Source: a virus. Taken from it: a stretch of 45,179 nucleotides of DNA. A model generated the notes under the pieces. That model was not told the DNA's origin. It did no database searches and saw only the letters and a list, made by a program, of their open reading frames with translations. Where the stretch lies: the IMG/VR virus record IMGVR_UViG_3300036863_000017, positions 1 through 45,179 of that record; one strand, written 5' to 3'. How positions within the stretch are numbered: position 1 is the first letter of the stretch; the number at the start of each line of letters is the position of its first letter. Shown here piece by piece: positions 32,236-41,574 of this stretch. A program made the position numbers and the translations under genes.

Positions 32236-34576
32236 TTTCTTCACCTTGTATGGGTGTTTCCCTATTTAATTGGTTGGGCTTTTCTGATGGCACAACACCT
32301 TTACCTTCAGTAGCCATTTGTTCCTGCATCATTTGCATCTGTATTTGCATCAAATGCAATTTTCCATGTAATAATACATTTCGATAACCAGGTTCATTTT
32401 CTGATTTAGCTTGTCTACCTTCCTCACTTATAATCCATTTACGACAAATTTCAAAGTGAACTTTATGATTATCATAATCAGGTTCGATTTCTACTGATGG
32501 TAATTCTGGCATCGTTCCTTCAATATCTTCTGGATTTGGAAGTGGCTCGGAATTAAGTAATAGTCTAATTTCATCATTCTGTTTGTCTTTATCATCTTCA
32601 CCAGGAACAAATACATCATTGAGTCCAATAGCATTTCTCATTATTGGAAGATTTTCAGGAGCAGCCATAATATCTAGAATTGCAGGATTAGATGCTTGTA
32701 AAAGTTGCATCCAAACATCTTTTTGCTGGCTCCAAGTCATTGGTAAGTTTTCGTTAGCTTCTAATTCTACTTTACCAATCTTACCTTCAAGGTCGGCTTT
32801 ATGAATAACAATATTTATAAATGAACCATCTTTACTTCTTTGAACATCACGTTCATCATCTTGATTTTTAGTTTCCGCAATATACATTGGAATAGCTTTA
32901 CCAAAAATAGTTTTCCACCATGCAATTAGCACTTTCCATGTAGATTGAAGTCTCTGTAAAGCCTGCGCGCGTGACATACTATATTCAGATGCGGTTCCTG
33001 AACCAGCTTCTATTTGTCCACCAAATAAACTAGGTAATGCACCTGACACAAGTTGTGCGAGGGATTGAATATTCTGAGCAAATGGCATTATTTCTTGTGA
33101 TAAAGTGGCTGTTTTTACTTCATAAAATGCGTCTGAAACTGCTTTACCCGTTTTTGGTTTAGCTTCATAAATCGCGCCGGGAATAGCAGGAGTTTGTCTA
33201 TATGCAGGAAAATCTAATACTCCAGGGTCTGCAAATGTTTGAGGAATACCATGTTCAATAGTTTGTAAAATAAGAGAAATTAAGTCATTTGTAATTTCCT
33301 GAATACTTACAAGTAACAAACCAAGTGGGTCATGGTGTAGATGGTCAGCCAAAGGATTCCTATCCAAAGTCCAACAATCATCAAGTGCTTCATTTTTTGC
33401 ATCACCAAAACAATCATTTACTAATCTTACTTTAACACCATTTGGAAACTCTTTTTTAAGTTCTTTTATATCTGCTTCATCTGGTAATACATTAAATGCA
33501 CAAGGTCGTAACCACCAATTATTCATGGTTACAACATTAGTTGGATATTCACCATTATATTGCGGATTTAATCTACCCCATTGTTCATAGGGGTCATGTG
33601 GTCCTGTGCTTTCTCTAATCTTCTTATATATTTCATCCTTTTTATCTTTGCCTTGTAAATGCTGAAAATCCTCCATAGCATTTACGTAATTTGTTTCATA
33701 ACTATATCTTAAGTAAGGACATTCTTCTTGTGTTCTTGCATAATTTGGAACTTTAACATTTAGTCCACCATAGACTTCCATGCAAATTCTTGATTTTGGT
33801 TCATTTGTAGTTCCAACTAATCTTTCGATAATTAGATTTTCCCTAACTACTAATGGAGCTATTTGCTCCAAACAATTAGGACATTCTTCCAATTGAGGTT
33901 CATTCTGAACTATATTTTGAAGTTCAACATCTTCAGGACCAGGTTGAAATGAATTTTCACTTTGAGCAAGTTTTTCTTTAATAGCAAGAAGTTCAGGAGT
34001 TAACTGTTGGTCATCGATATCATAACCACATTCAGGGCATCTAGTATATTCATGTTCTTCCAACTCATCTTTAGTAGTCTTTACTTCATAAGTTCCATAT
34101 TTCTTATCAGCTTTAGGATATGAATAACAAGCAATCATTCCTTCTGTACAGAAAACAAAGAGTGCATGAAGCCAAAGTAAGGGAGCATCATTATGCCTAA
34201 AAATTAATGCCGCTATTTTATCTCCGGCCTTCGCTGTTGCAAGGTCTAATGTATTATCGGCATCATCTGGATAAGATTTAACGGGAGGAACTGTAACTGA
34301 TAAAGCTGCAATGATAGATTCCAAATAAGCCCGAAACACATTGACTGGTTTATCATAATATGCTTGGTCGGAATCACTTTCTTCTATAGATGACTCGTCC
34401 CATATTCTCCAATCATGCGCGACTTCGGAATACCATACTCTACTAAAAGATTCCCAAAGTAATTTCAGACGTTTCCACTTGAGAATTTGTCGTTCTCTTA
34501 TAGCAAAATCTTCCTTATTAAATTCATCAATTACTGTTTTCAGTAATTTCTGTATTCTTTCTGATGGTTCTTTCAT
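32216..34576 (-). CDS. Portal protein with zinc-ribbon insertion
   Basis: 786 residues, long for a portal. N-terminal helices (SERIQKLLKTVIDEFNKEDF), VFRAYLESIIAALSVTVPPV, then an insertion with CPEC and CPNC (between about 180 and 225) suggest a zinc ribbon. The C-terminal half contains SEYSMSRAQALQRLQSTWK, typical of portal crown/stem regions. A C-terminal tail rich in Met/Gln follows. It starts by ATGA overlap with the glycosidase-like gene. It should form the dodecameric DNA channel. Confidence 0.8.
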   Translation of the reverse strand: MKEPSERIQKLLKTVIDEFNKEDFAIRERQILKWKRLKLLWESFSRVWYSEVAHDWRIWDESSIEESDSDQAYYDKPVNVFRAYLESIIAALSVTVPPVKSYPDDADNTLDLATAKAGDKIAALIFRHNDAPLLWLHALFVFCTEGMIACYSYPKADKKYGTYEVKTTKDELEEHEYTRCPECGYDIDDQQLTPELLAIKEKLAQSENSFQPGPEDVELQNIVQNEPQLEECPNCLEQIAPLVVRENLIIERLVGTTNEPKSRICMEVYGGLNVKVPNYARTQEECPYLRYSYETNYVNAMEDFQHLQGKDKKDEIYKKIRESTGPHDPYEQWGRLNPQYNGEYPTNVVTMNNWWLRPCAFNVLPDEADIKELKKEFPNGVKVRLVNDCFGDAKNEALDDCWTLDRNPLADHLHHDPLGLLLVSIQEITNDLISLILQTIEHGIPQTFADPGVLDFPAYRQTPAIPGAIYEAKPKTGKAVSDAFYEVKTATLSQEIMPFAQNIQSLAQLVSGALPSLFGGQIEAGSGTASEYSMSRAQALQRLQSTWKVLIAWWKTIFGKAIPMYIAETKNQDDERDVQRSKDGSFINIVIHKADLEGKIGKVELEANENLPMTWSQQKDVWMQLLQASNPAILDIMAAPENLPIMRNAIGLNDVFVPGEDDKDKQNDEIRLLLNSEPLPNPEDIEGTMPELPSVEIEPDYDNHKVHFEICRKWIISEEGRQAKSENEPGYRNVLLHGKLHLMQIQMQMMQEQMATEGKGVVPSEKPNQLNRETPIQGEENVSTIQ

Positions 34577-35451
34577 AATCCCAAAGAACCTTTTACACCA
34601 CGAAAAAATTCACCATAAGCTACTTTACTAGCTTCATCAAATCCATTTGATTCCAAACCTTTTTGATAATGAAAAGTTACCCCACCCATATTAGCTCTAA
34701 GACCAAGTATACGAGCATAAGAAGGGTCAGTATAATATGGACCAAATTTATTTGGTTCCTTTAATACTGCTGGTTTATTAACTTTACTTCTTAAAGTAGA
34801 AATGGAATCATCTAAATCACATACCCATTTAGGCCATCTAATAGGGTCATTATTTCTATCACCATGAAATGATATGAAATCTAAATCATATTGATATTCC
34901 CAAACTGTATTATCATTTATAAATACATAATTACCACTATCACGGAGATACCATTCACTAGAATGGGGTTTAACACCATTTTGAGGAAGTTGACCATTCT
35001 TAAATGGTTCGTTACAAGTTTCCATGAAACAAAAACGAGAAACATTCGCACAGAAATCATCTAGCCATTTTTGTTGGTCATTAACATTTGGAAGCATGTA
35101 GGATTTTTGTGAATCCCCACAAGTCCAATCAACATACACATTATATTCAGCACATAAATCTAGGAATGCATTTACCTTAGAGAAATCAACTTGGCTAGGT
35201 AATATACCAAAAGGATTACCAGGGTCGCTATATCTAAATACTCTATTAACAACTGGTCCTTTATATCCAATTGAATCCCTAACTAATTTTCTCTCAGTTA
35301 GATTTGGTCTTACTAGAGCTTCTGGGCCATTAGGTAAATTGAATCTTTTCCAATCACCAAATTCACTTGAACCTACATAATTAAATTCAGAGTTATCTTC
35401 ATTTAGAAAGAAGTCCCCTCCACTTAATTTAACCTTAGGTAATGATGACAT
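34573..35451 (-). CDS. Glycoside hydrolase-like TIM-barrel protein
   Basis: 292 residues. ETCNEPF with E148 is the conserved NEP acid/base motif of clan A glycosidases, and E232 in LKEPNKFGPY is placed as the nucleophile. FHGDRNN and WTCGDS look like barrel loops. No signal peptide. It lies between the portal and a DUF6496-like gene, not in the lysis cluster. It may be a virion-borne depolymerase that cuts a host polysaccharide; this is inference. Confidence 0.7.
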   Translation of the reverse strand: MSSLPKVKLSGGDFFLNEDNSEFNYVGSSEFGDWKRFNLPNGPEALVRPNLTERKLVRDSIGYKGPVVNRVFRYSDPGNPFGILPSQVDFSKVNAFLDLCAEYNVYVDWTCGDSQKSYMLPNVNDQQKWLDDFCANVSRFCFMETCNEPFKNGQLPQNGVKPHSSEWYLRDSGNYVFINDNTVWEYQYDLDFISFHGDRNNDPIRWPKWVCDLDDSISTLRSKVNKPAVLKEPNKFGPYYTDPSYARILGLRANMGGVTFHYQKGLESNGFDEASKVAYGEFFRGVKGSLGL

Positions 35452-35666
35452 TAATTCACCTTATGCTTAGCTTTCACTTTATCAGAAGGACCAGTTTTCA
35501 TACCTTTTTTCTTTGATTTATATTCAGATTTACCTTCACCAGCTTTTCTCTTTTCTGACATCATAATTGCAATTGCCTGTTTTCTATTCTTTACAGGTGG
35601 TCCTTTTTTAGAACCAGAATGTAATTGACCATGCTTGAATTTATGCATTACTTCATCATATGGCAT
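35451..35666 (-). CDS. DUF6496-like small basic protein
   Basis: 71 residues. YDEVMHKFKHGQLHSGSKKG then VKNRKQAIAIMMSEKRKAGE is the pattern of short basic phage and bacterial proteins grouped as DUF6496. The Lys-rich C-terminus could bind nucleic acid. It is followed without gap by the glycosidase-like gene (TAATG). Confidence 0.75.
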   Translation of the reverse strand: MPYDEVMHKFKHGQLHSGSKKGPPVKNRKQAIAIMMSEKRKAGEGKSEYKSKKKGMKTGPSDKVKAKHKVN

Positions 35667-35667
35667 A

Positions 35668-36219
35668 TTATTTCCTATTACTTGGTCCAGTATTAATCAT
35701 CTTTTTAGAAGAACGAAGATATATATCACCAGGAGTAATCATTTCACCAGTTTCAAAACTAGGAACGGCAGTAGGCATTCTTCCCATTCTTGCTCTACGT
35801 TGAACTTCAGATTGATATGCTTCAATTTCATCTGGCCTACGATGATATGGTTCATTTCCTGAAAATGCTTCATGTAAAAATTCTCTAGTAGGGCCAAATC
35901 CCCTTTGATTCATTTGATTAACATGTGTTTGTTCATGCAATAAAGTATCTGCAACATCTTGTGGATTTTGACCTTCCATAGTTCTGGGATTCAAATAAAT
36001 AGTTCTGCCAGGAGAAGTATAACCCATTGCGTTTGGTTGCATTATTCTACTAATCATTCCATATGGCTGAACTGGTGCCAAATTAGGATTTTCTTTCCTT
36101 GCAATATTAATTCCTTGTTCCATTTCAGGAGTCATAGTTGAAGAACCAAAAATGCGCTGTAGTATTCCCTGTGAAGGAGTTGTTTTAACTACCTTCTGCT
36201 TCTCTTGATTTTTCGGCAT
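35668..36219 (-). CDS. Zincin-like metalloprotease
   Basis: 183 residues. LLHEQTHVNQ (HEQTH at 95-99) with RRPDEIEAYQSE downstream supplies the HExxH plus Glu zinc site of a DUF4157-like or gluzincin-type protease. TIYLNPRT precedes it as in that family. It overlaps the upstream gene by 35 nt. Placed between TerL and portal, it may process virion proteins, or be a virion component; neither is proved. Confidence 0.7.
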   Translation of the reverse strand: MPKNQEKQKVVKTTPSQGILQRIFGSSTMTPEMEQGINIARKENPNLAPVQPYGMISRIMQPNAMGYTSPGRTIYLNPRTMEGQNPQDVADTLLHEQTHVNQMNQRGFGPTREFLHEAFSGNEPYHRRPDEIEAYQSEVQRRARMGRMPTAVPSFETGEMITPGDIYLRSSKKMINTGPSNRK

Positions 36220-36544
36220 CTAATAATTCTTTTTCCAAATCTTCTGTCTTAACAATAGGTTTAGGAGCTATTCTCATTAATTTAGCTTTCTCTCTATCTT
36301 CAGCTTCAATCATTTGTCTACGAACATTCCAAGGAACAGTTTTTGGCATGATAGGTTTTATTTCTTCAGTTTGAACTGGTCTAACTTCTGATTCAGGCTT
36401 TTCTAATAGCCGAGTTAATAATTGGCTCTTTTCATGGTTTGCAATTTCAAGTTGCATTTTTAGAGTTTCACATGATTCACATTTAGAACTACGTTCTTTA
36501 AATTCATATTTGAGTTCCAAGTATTCTCTAATCCAATTAAACAT
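36185..36544 (-). CDS. Coiled-coil phage protein with CxxC
   Basis: 119 residues. CESC then KMQLEIANHEKSQLLTRLL is a Cys pair followed by a coiled coil, and the C-terminal part (VPWNVRRQMIEAEDREKAKL) is a recurrent phage motif. Found directly after TerL. Role unknown. Confidence 0.65.
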   Translation of the reverse strand: MFNWIREYLELKYEFKERSSKCESCETLKMQLEIANHEKSQLLTRLLEKPESEVRPVQTEEIKPIMPKTVPWNVRRQMIEAEDREKAKLMRIAPKPIVKTEDLEKELLDAEKSREAEGS

Positions 36545-36546
36545 AA

Positions 36547-38253
36547 TTAATGCCTATGATGATATCTACTAACTACTTGCATTGGTTTATTTGCTTCCAT
36601 CGCAGCCATATTTCTATAGTAAGCAGTCCAATCTTTATTTTCATTTAAGACTCTTATAATTTCTTCTTGTTTCTGTATTTTTTCAAATTCGGATTGAGCA
36701 TCTCTAAAATAATTATCAGCAGTATCTACTGCATATCTCAAATCATCATATGGGTCATCACCTTCAAATTCTGCTACATCTTCTGCTGGTTTTCCATCTT
36801 TTGATTTCTTGTCATATGAACATGCCCTAATTGAGTTAATCATTTGAGGGCAACAATTCGGATGCCCTTCATGTTCATCTGCTTCACATAAAAAGATTTG
36901 TAATTTTGGAATATTAGTTTCTGGTTCAGGTGGGTCAAATATTGAAAGATATGACTTGTAATCTATTAGACCTTTATTTCTTAATAACCAAGATGCATAT
37001 TCATCATTGTAGACAGGCATTTCATCTACAGGAATTACAGGTTTCTCTTTCCATCTAAGGTATTCATGGACTAACATTTTACCAGCCACGCGCGCACCTG
37101 GAGAATTATTACTCAATTCAATTGGCTGACCTAAAGCGGTTTCAATCTGTTCCTGAATAGTATGTTCTTGTCCCCTATCTTGTCCTGCTGATTTACAAAA
37201 CTTTACGATTTTAGGATTCTCCCTATTAGTAAAATCCTTAATAACAGGTGCCCAATCTGCAATCTTAGTTTTTAACCAATAAAGTTCTCTATAAAGATAA
37301 AGCCTCTTTTGTGGAGATACTGCATAGAAACCAATGTAGGTCATTGCAGTATATCCCCAATCACCTATAATAAAGCGAGGCCACCATGCAGGAATGTCGA
37401 AAGGATGACATGTATGAATTGCATTTTCAGGTTCATCTGGATAATGTTTATCCCTAAATTCATCAAATACTTGACCAAGATATGCATCCCAATCACCATC
37501 TAATTTAGCTTTCTTTTCAGCTTCAGGTCTACCCGCTAGAGATTGTGCATAAGTTGGGTCTATATGTTCCTTATTATCTTTTAAAGTAGCATGAATATAA
37601 ATTCTTTTATTTCCACCTCTACCTATAATTACAGTTTTCTCACCATTCTTATAATTTCCTTTATATGGGTCTACAAATCTTTTCTTCGCAAAGGTATGTC
37701 CAACACCACCAGGCATTCCAGCAGTTCTGGTTATACTTGGTAATCCAGAATCTTTAGGTGCTCTGTTACGTTCAAAGGCAATGTATAAATAAATATATTC
37801 TGTAGAGTTAGTAAGCTCATCAGGAGTATAAAGGGATATTTCCATTGAGTCATACATGTGAACATCTTTTTCTTCTTCACAATGACCCAAGAATATTTGC
37901 GCGCCTGAATTACTCATTCCAGAACCGAATTGGTCTAGACGTGGAAACGTCCAAATCATATCAGTTCCATTATATGTTGCGCCAAACTTCGGATAAATCT
38001 CTCTAGTTCTTCCCACAATTTCTTTCTTTAAATCAGGTCTAGTTCGACGTTGAAATACTTGTTTGAATTTTGGATTTTCATGCCATCTATGAATTATTCC
38101 ATAGAGCAAGAGCACATCTGATTTTCCACTACCTGCACCACCACCATACATTGCTTCTTTAATAGTTAGAGGTAAAGACAAAAACAGTTCTTGCTTCCTG
38201 TTAGGACGCCAATGATTTTTATCCAAAACTGTTTGTGTAATATTTAAAGTCAT
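36547..38253 (-). CDS. terL: Terminase large subunit
   Basis: 568 residues. Walker A GGGAGSGKS at 37-45, an acidic Walker B-like region in the ATPase part, and a C-terminal RNase H-like nuclease beginning IIGDWGYTA with D298. These are the two activities of a packaging motor: ATP-driven translocation and cleavage of concatemers. It is flanked by a small helical gene upstream (4-nt overlap) and a coiled-coil gene downstream. Packaging type (cos or pac) is not visible. Confidence 0.95.
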   Translation of the reverse strand: MTLNITQTVLDKNHWRPNRKQELFLSLPLTIKEAMYGGGAGSGKSDVLLLYGIIHRWHENPKFKQVFQRRTRPDLKKEIVGRTREIYPKFGATYNGTDMIWTFPRLDQFGSGMSNSGAQIFLGHCEEEKDVHMYDSMEISLYTPDELTNSTEYIYLYIAFERNRAPKDSGLPSITRTAGMPGGVGHTFAKKRFVDPYKGNYKNGEKTVIIGRGGNKRIYIHATLKDNKEHIDPTYAQSLAGRPEAEKKAKLDGDWDAYLGQVFDEFRDKHYPDEPENAIHTCHPFDIPAWWPRFIIGDWGYTAMTYIGFYAVSPQKRLYLYRELYWLKTKIADWAPVIKDFTNRENPKIVKFCKSAGQDRGQEHTIQEQIETALGQPIELSNNSPGARVAGKMLVHEYLRWKEKPVIPVDEMPVYNDEYASWLLRNKGLIDYKSYLSIFDPPEPETNIPKLQIFLCEADEHEGHPNCCPQMINSIRACSYDKKSKDGKPAEDVAEFEGDDPYDDLRYAVDTADNYFRDAQSEFEKIQKQEEIIRVLNENKDWTAYYRNMAAMEANKPMQVVSRYHHRH

Positions 38254-38555
38254 TTCTTATTAACAATATTTATAGCATGAATAACAGTTGAAACTCCCTC
38301 GTTAACTGCTGCATCAAGATGTTCTTTATCAATTACTTCTTTACCTTTAGCAATGTTAATTGAATCAGCAGCATTACTAGCAATTAATTGAACATGTTTT
38401 AGCTTGTCTTTAATAGTTCCTGCTTCCTTAAGTTTCTCAGCTTCTTCAATTCCATCTGTAATTTTATCTGCAATTGGAGCCAATTCAGGTCTAACAGTTG
38501 TTAAAATTATAGGAGCTAACATTTTTACCAAAGCAAACCATTTATTTTTTGTCAT
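38250..38555 (-). CDS. Small helical phage protein
   Basis: 101 residues from the ATG at 38555, with AGGGAAG upstream; an ATG five codons earlier is less well placed. MTKNKWFALVKMLAPIILTT then LAPIADKITDGIEEAEKLK is a recurrent short phage pattern with an amphipathic or membrane-proximal N-terminus. It overlaps TerL by 4 nt. Function unknown. Confidence 0.6.
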   Translation of the reverse strand: MTKNKWFALVKMLAPIILTTVRPELAPIADKITDGIEEAEKLKEAGTIKDKLKHVQLIASNAADSINIAKGKEVIDKEHLDAAVNEGVSTVIHAINIVNKK

Positions 38556-38784
38556 TTTCTTCCCTTTCATTATCTGATGAACGAGTTTTAGAATTTATAT
38601 CTCTATATGGTTTAGTTTCAATACCACCCCATACGGAGAGAATAAAACCTGATAATTGAATTAACATTCCACTTACAAACATTGGAGTAAGTGCATCTAA
38701 CCATCCATGTTGCATTCCACTTAATTGAGCAGCAATACCACTTATAAATAATGCCAATCCAACTGCTAATTTTGAATTTACCAT
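38542..38784 (-). CDS. Two-transmembrane protein, holin candidate
   Basis: About 80 residues from the ATG at 38784; a TTG at 38802 is also possible. Two hydrophobic helices (LAVGLALFISGIAAQLSGM, MFVSGMLIQLSGFILSVWGG) and a charged C-terminal tail match small class II holins. It lies far from the endolysin, so the alternative of a virion-associated membrane protein remains. Confidence 0.55.
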   Translation of the reverse strand: MVNSKLAVGLALFISGIAAQLSGMQHGWLDALTPMFVSGMLIQLSGFILSVWGGIETKPYRDINSKTRSSDNEREENDKK

Positions 38785-38785
38785 T

Positions 38786-39079
38786 TTATGATGCACACTC
38801 AATTCGATAACTAAGATTTAATAAACTACTGACAAGCCTTATTTCAGGTGAAGTTACATTTGGAATAGCAAATAATTTACTTGAATTAGGTTCAACTAAA
38901 AATGAACCATCGCTACCATCGGTAGTAGGGTCAACACCATCTACTCTTACATAAAGAGCTGTTCCACCTTGATTATAAATTCTTACAGTGCTACATGGTA
39001 GAGAAAATTGCACTACATCTACAGTGCCACCCAATCCAAGAGTAGCACTTATACTTCTCATAATTGAACGAGTAGCCAT
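38786..39079 (-). CDS. Small structural protein
   Basis: 97 residues from the ATG at 39079, immediately after the upstream stop; an ATG ten codons earlier (39109) would give 107. VRIYNQGGTALYVRVDGVDP is a beta-rich pattern also seen in the neighbouring protein at 40280. Possibly a head or tail decoration protein. Confidence 0.5.
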   Translation of the reverse strand: MATRSIMRSISATLGLGGTVDVVQFSLPCSTVRIYNQGGTALYVRVDGVDPTTDGSDGSFLVEPNSSKLFAIPNVTSPEIRLVSSLLNLSYRIECAS

Positions 39080-39080
39080 A

Positions 39081-39785
39081 TTAAAATGCAGTAACTTCTG
39101 CCCATCCAATTAAAACTGTTAAAATACCTGTTCCTGCAGCAGGCCATACTGTTCTATTACGTATGACAATACCTTCATTCTGAACAAGTGTAATAGGATG
39201 GTCGCCATCTGCCATTGAAAAATCTAAATCCATACCATCTGTAGTAGGTTGAATTACTTCTTCTGTAGCCGCAGCAGGATTTGTCCTATTACCCTTTCTT
39301 AACGATTGAGCAAATGGAAATGCATCGAATGTATGTGTTCCTGCTGTTAATGCAATAGTAGTAGAAATTCTTATGTCCGTTACTAATGATGTTCCCATAC
39401 TGGTTCGCATCTTAGCATTATTACCAGTAGGTATTAATGGAGTTCCGCCAGAATGCGATGCAGAATATCCACGAACTATAAATGCATCAAATGAAGTATG
39501 GTCAGTTAATGTAGCAGCAGTAAATAGAGTTAATGGAAGAAATCTGGTTTTAAGTTTAGTTATAATACAAAGTCTAGTGGCATCTCCCCATCTAAATGCA
39601 AATACATGTCCAGCTGTTGCTGTTCCCGCTGCTAATGTCGCTGCTAATATTCCTGTTACAGATTGAATACGATAGTGACCTAATGCTCCATAAGATATAG
39701 GACGAGATTCTACATAGGCAGAAGCCTGTGCTTGTGCGCCTACTCCTAATAATGCTGCGGAAACTCCACCTTCAATAACAGCCAT
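39081..39785 (-). CDS. Beta-rich structural protein
   Basis: 234 residues, Thr/Ala/Gly-rich. GHYRIQSVTGILAATLAAGT and IVIRNRTVWPAAGTGILTVL are typical of phage virion beta proteins. No specific family. Lies in the cluster of small virion-like genes upstream of TerL. Confidence 0.5.
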   Translation of the reverse strand: MAVIEGGVSAALLGVGAQAQASAYVESRPISYGALGHYRIQSVTGILAATLAAGTATAGHVFAFRWGDATRLCIITKLKTRFLPLTLFTAATLTDHTSFDAFIVRGYSASHSGGTPLIPTGNNAKMRTSMGTSLVTDIRISTTIALTAGTHTFDAFPFAQSLRKGNRTNPAAATEEVIQPTTDGMDLDFSMADGDHPITLVQNEGIVIRNRTVWPAAGTGILTVLIGWAEVTAF

Positions 39786-39788
39786 ATT

Positions 39789-40280
39789 TTAAGCTACAGT
39801 ATATTGAAACTTAACATTACCTTTTACTTTGCCCAATATTTGTCTATTATTTCTAAAAGAATTAGCATCTTTTGTTAAGGTTAAGTTTGGTGCTAATCTT
39901 CTATCTTCTAATGGAACATCAACAACGTAATTTATGGTCCTCCAATATATAATAGCTTGCCCACTACCAGATTCAGCAAAACACCATATTGGGTCCATTT
40001 CAGCTTCATCTGCTCTAGTTCCTTTACCAGTATAAGGGCCGGGTGCTTGTTGAATAATTACTTTACTAGTTGGAGTAATAACTGCATCAATTAATGTAAA
40101 CTTGCCACGCCAATTAAGAGAACCTAAATCTTTTTCTATTATAGTCCAACTTGCTCCACCACCTCCTGCTGGACCTTGTGGTCCAATAGGCCCGGGTATA
40201 CTTAATCCATCTTCTCCATCAATACCATCTAATCCTAATAAGTTAATTTGAATATTAGTAGAAGGATTGAATAAGGGCAT
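39789..40280 (-). CDS. Short collagen-like fibre protein
   Basis: 163 residues. GLDGIDGEDGLSIPGPIGPQ and GPAGGGG are Gly-x-y repeats, then a beta-rich C-terminal domain. It is a second, shorter collagen-like protein besides 22380-23243. It starts by 1-nt overlap with the upstream gene. Likely a head or tail fibre. Confidence 0.6.
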   Translation of the reverse strand: MPLFNPSTNIQINLLGLDGIDGEDGLSIPGPIGPQGPAGGGGASWTIIEKDLGSLNWRGKFTLIDAVITPTSKVIIQQAPGPYTGKGTRADEAEMDPIWCFAESGSGQAIIYWRTINYVVDVPLEDRRLAPNLTLTKDANSFRNNRQILGKVKGNVKFQYTVA

Positions 40281-40954
40281 TAAACTTGGAACTCCGTTAT
40301 TCTAGCTGCTCCATCATTAGGGTCTGAAGTCCAAATTCCACTAACATCACCTGCATATCGAAATGGAGATTCCCAGTAACCATTCTTTATAATTCTTGCC
40401 GTATAATTAACTAGAGAAGCAACCCCTCCACATCTGATATAAAGGTCGGCACTTGAATCATTAACTATAGAAATTCCTCTACGGAAACCAGTTATATCAA
40501 CATCTATCAATTGAACTGCTGTTGCCTGGTCTGGAACAAAAAATTCGATTGCATTAGTAACTCTAATTTCAGTTTCAGTTACTGATAATGATGATTGATT
40601 TGATGCTATAGTAACAGGTAAAGATGCCGACATAACTTTTTGGCCTAATGAAGCTGGCATTCTTTCAAAGGCCCACTTAATTAGTCCCCTTAATTTAGCA
40701 CTTAAAGTTCCTGTTGTATCAGTAATTACAGCGGCATCAGTAGTAGCGCCTTCCGCTACATCTGCTCCATCTGCTATAGTAGCTGGTCCTCCACCTCCAC
40801 CGTCTATAGGACGAACTACTAATCCATATTCAGTTCCTACTGGAATAGAATTAATTACCTCAGCTTCACCCGCGACCCCACCGTCAGTAATAACTATACT
40901 ACTTCCTCCGCCACCAGTATTAACTTGTGTAATACCGTCTTTTTTGAGAGTCAT
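40280..40954 (-). CDS. Beta-rich structural protein
   Basis: 224 residues, starting MTLKKDGITQVNTGGGGSS, with a Gly-rich region and FRRGISIVNDSSADLYIRCG near the C-terminus, a beta-sandwich-like motif shared loosely with 38786-39079. Probably a virion surface or fibre component. Not otherwise recognised. Confidence 0.5.
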   Translation of the reverse strand: MTLKKDGITQVNTGGGGSSIVITDGGVAGEAEVINSIPVGTEYGLVVRPIDGGGGGPATIADGADVAEGATTDAAVITDTTGTLSAKLRGLIKWAFERMPASLGQKVMSASLPVTIASNQSSLSVTETEIRVTNAIEFFVPDQATAVQLIDVDITGFRRGISIVNDSSADLYIRCGGVASLVNYTARIIKNGYWESPFRYAGDVSGIWTSDPNDGAARITEFQV

Positions 40955-40957
40955 AAA

Positions 40958-41203
40958 CTATGCAGATATTCTAATTCTATCTGACTCACTACCTAAAGTT
41001 TCATTCAATTTATCATTGAGTTTAACTCTTAATACTTTAGCTTTATTCAAAGCATCTTGATAACTACTACTCGCAACTTGAACAGCCAGAGTAGCTTTAT
41101 CAAAAACTTTTTTCTTTTCTACAATATCTACCATTGCCTTGTCTAACATTGTAGAAATTTCCGAAAATGTAATTACTTCTTCTTTTGGAGCTATATCAGG
41201 CAT
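40958..41203 (-). CDS. Small coiled-coil protein
   Basis: 81 residues, a single long helix (EISTMLDKAMVDIVEKKKVF to KAKVLRVKLNDKLNE), perhaps a trimeric coiled coil for a fibre. No family recognised. Confidence 0.5.
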   Translation of the reverse strand: MPDIAPKEEVITFSEISTMLDKAMVDIVEKKKVFDKATLAVQVASSSYQDALNKAKVLRVKLNDKLNETLGSESDRIRISA

Positions 41204-41221
41204 ATTATTATCCTCTCAAAA

Positions 41222-41560
41222 TTATCCAGCAGCTTTAACCCAAACATCTACAGTTCCACCAACAATTCCAGTGCTAATACGTGCGCGTGTGATAAAAGAA
41301 GTACCAGCAATACTTACTTTATGAACTCTTGTTGCAGCTACCCATGCAACAGCTGAACCTTCTGCTGCCCATGTTCCAGTATATCCAGTTAAATGTGCAG
41401 ATTCTATTTGAACTGCACCAGCAGAAGTTCCTGCTCCAAATACTATATAGAAAGAAAGTTCATCTATTGAACCTAAATCAGATGCATTTAATTCATCTGA
41501 TACAGCATTCAACGCTGATTTAGCATCTAGTATTTTTCGCCACAATCGCATTCTTGCCAT
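41222..41560 (-). CDS. Small structural protein
   Basis: 112 residues. N-terminal basic helix (MARMRLWRKILDAKSALN) then a beta-rich Ala/Gly/Thr domain (VDVWVKAAG end). Fits a virion decoration or fibre-tip protein by composition and position only. Confidence 0.5.
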   Translation of the reverse strand: MARMRLWRKILDAKSALNAVSDELNASDLGSIDELSFYIVFGAGTSAGAVQIESAHLTGYTGTWAAEGSAVAWVAATRVHKVSIAGTSFITRARISTGIVGGTVDVWVKAAG

Positions 41561-41574
41561 GTAATTCCTCTAAT

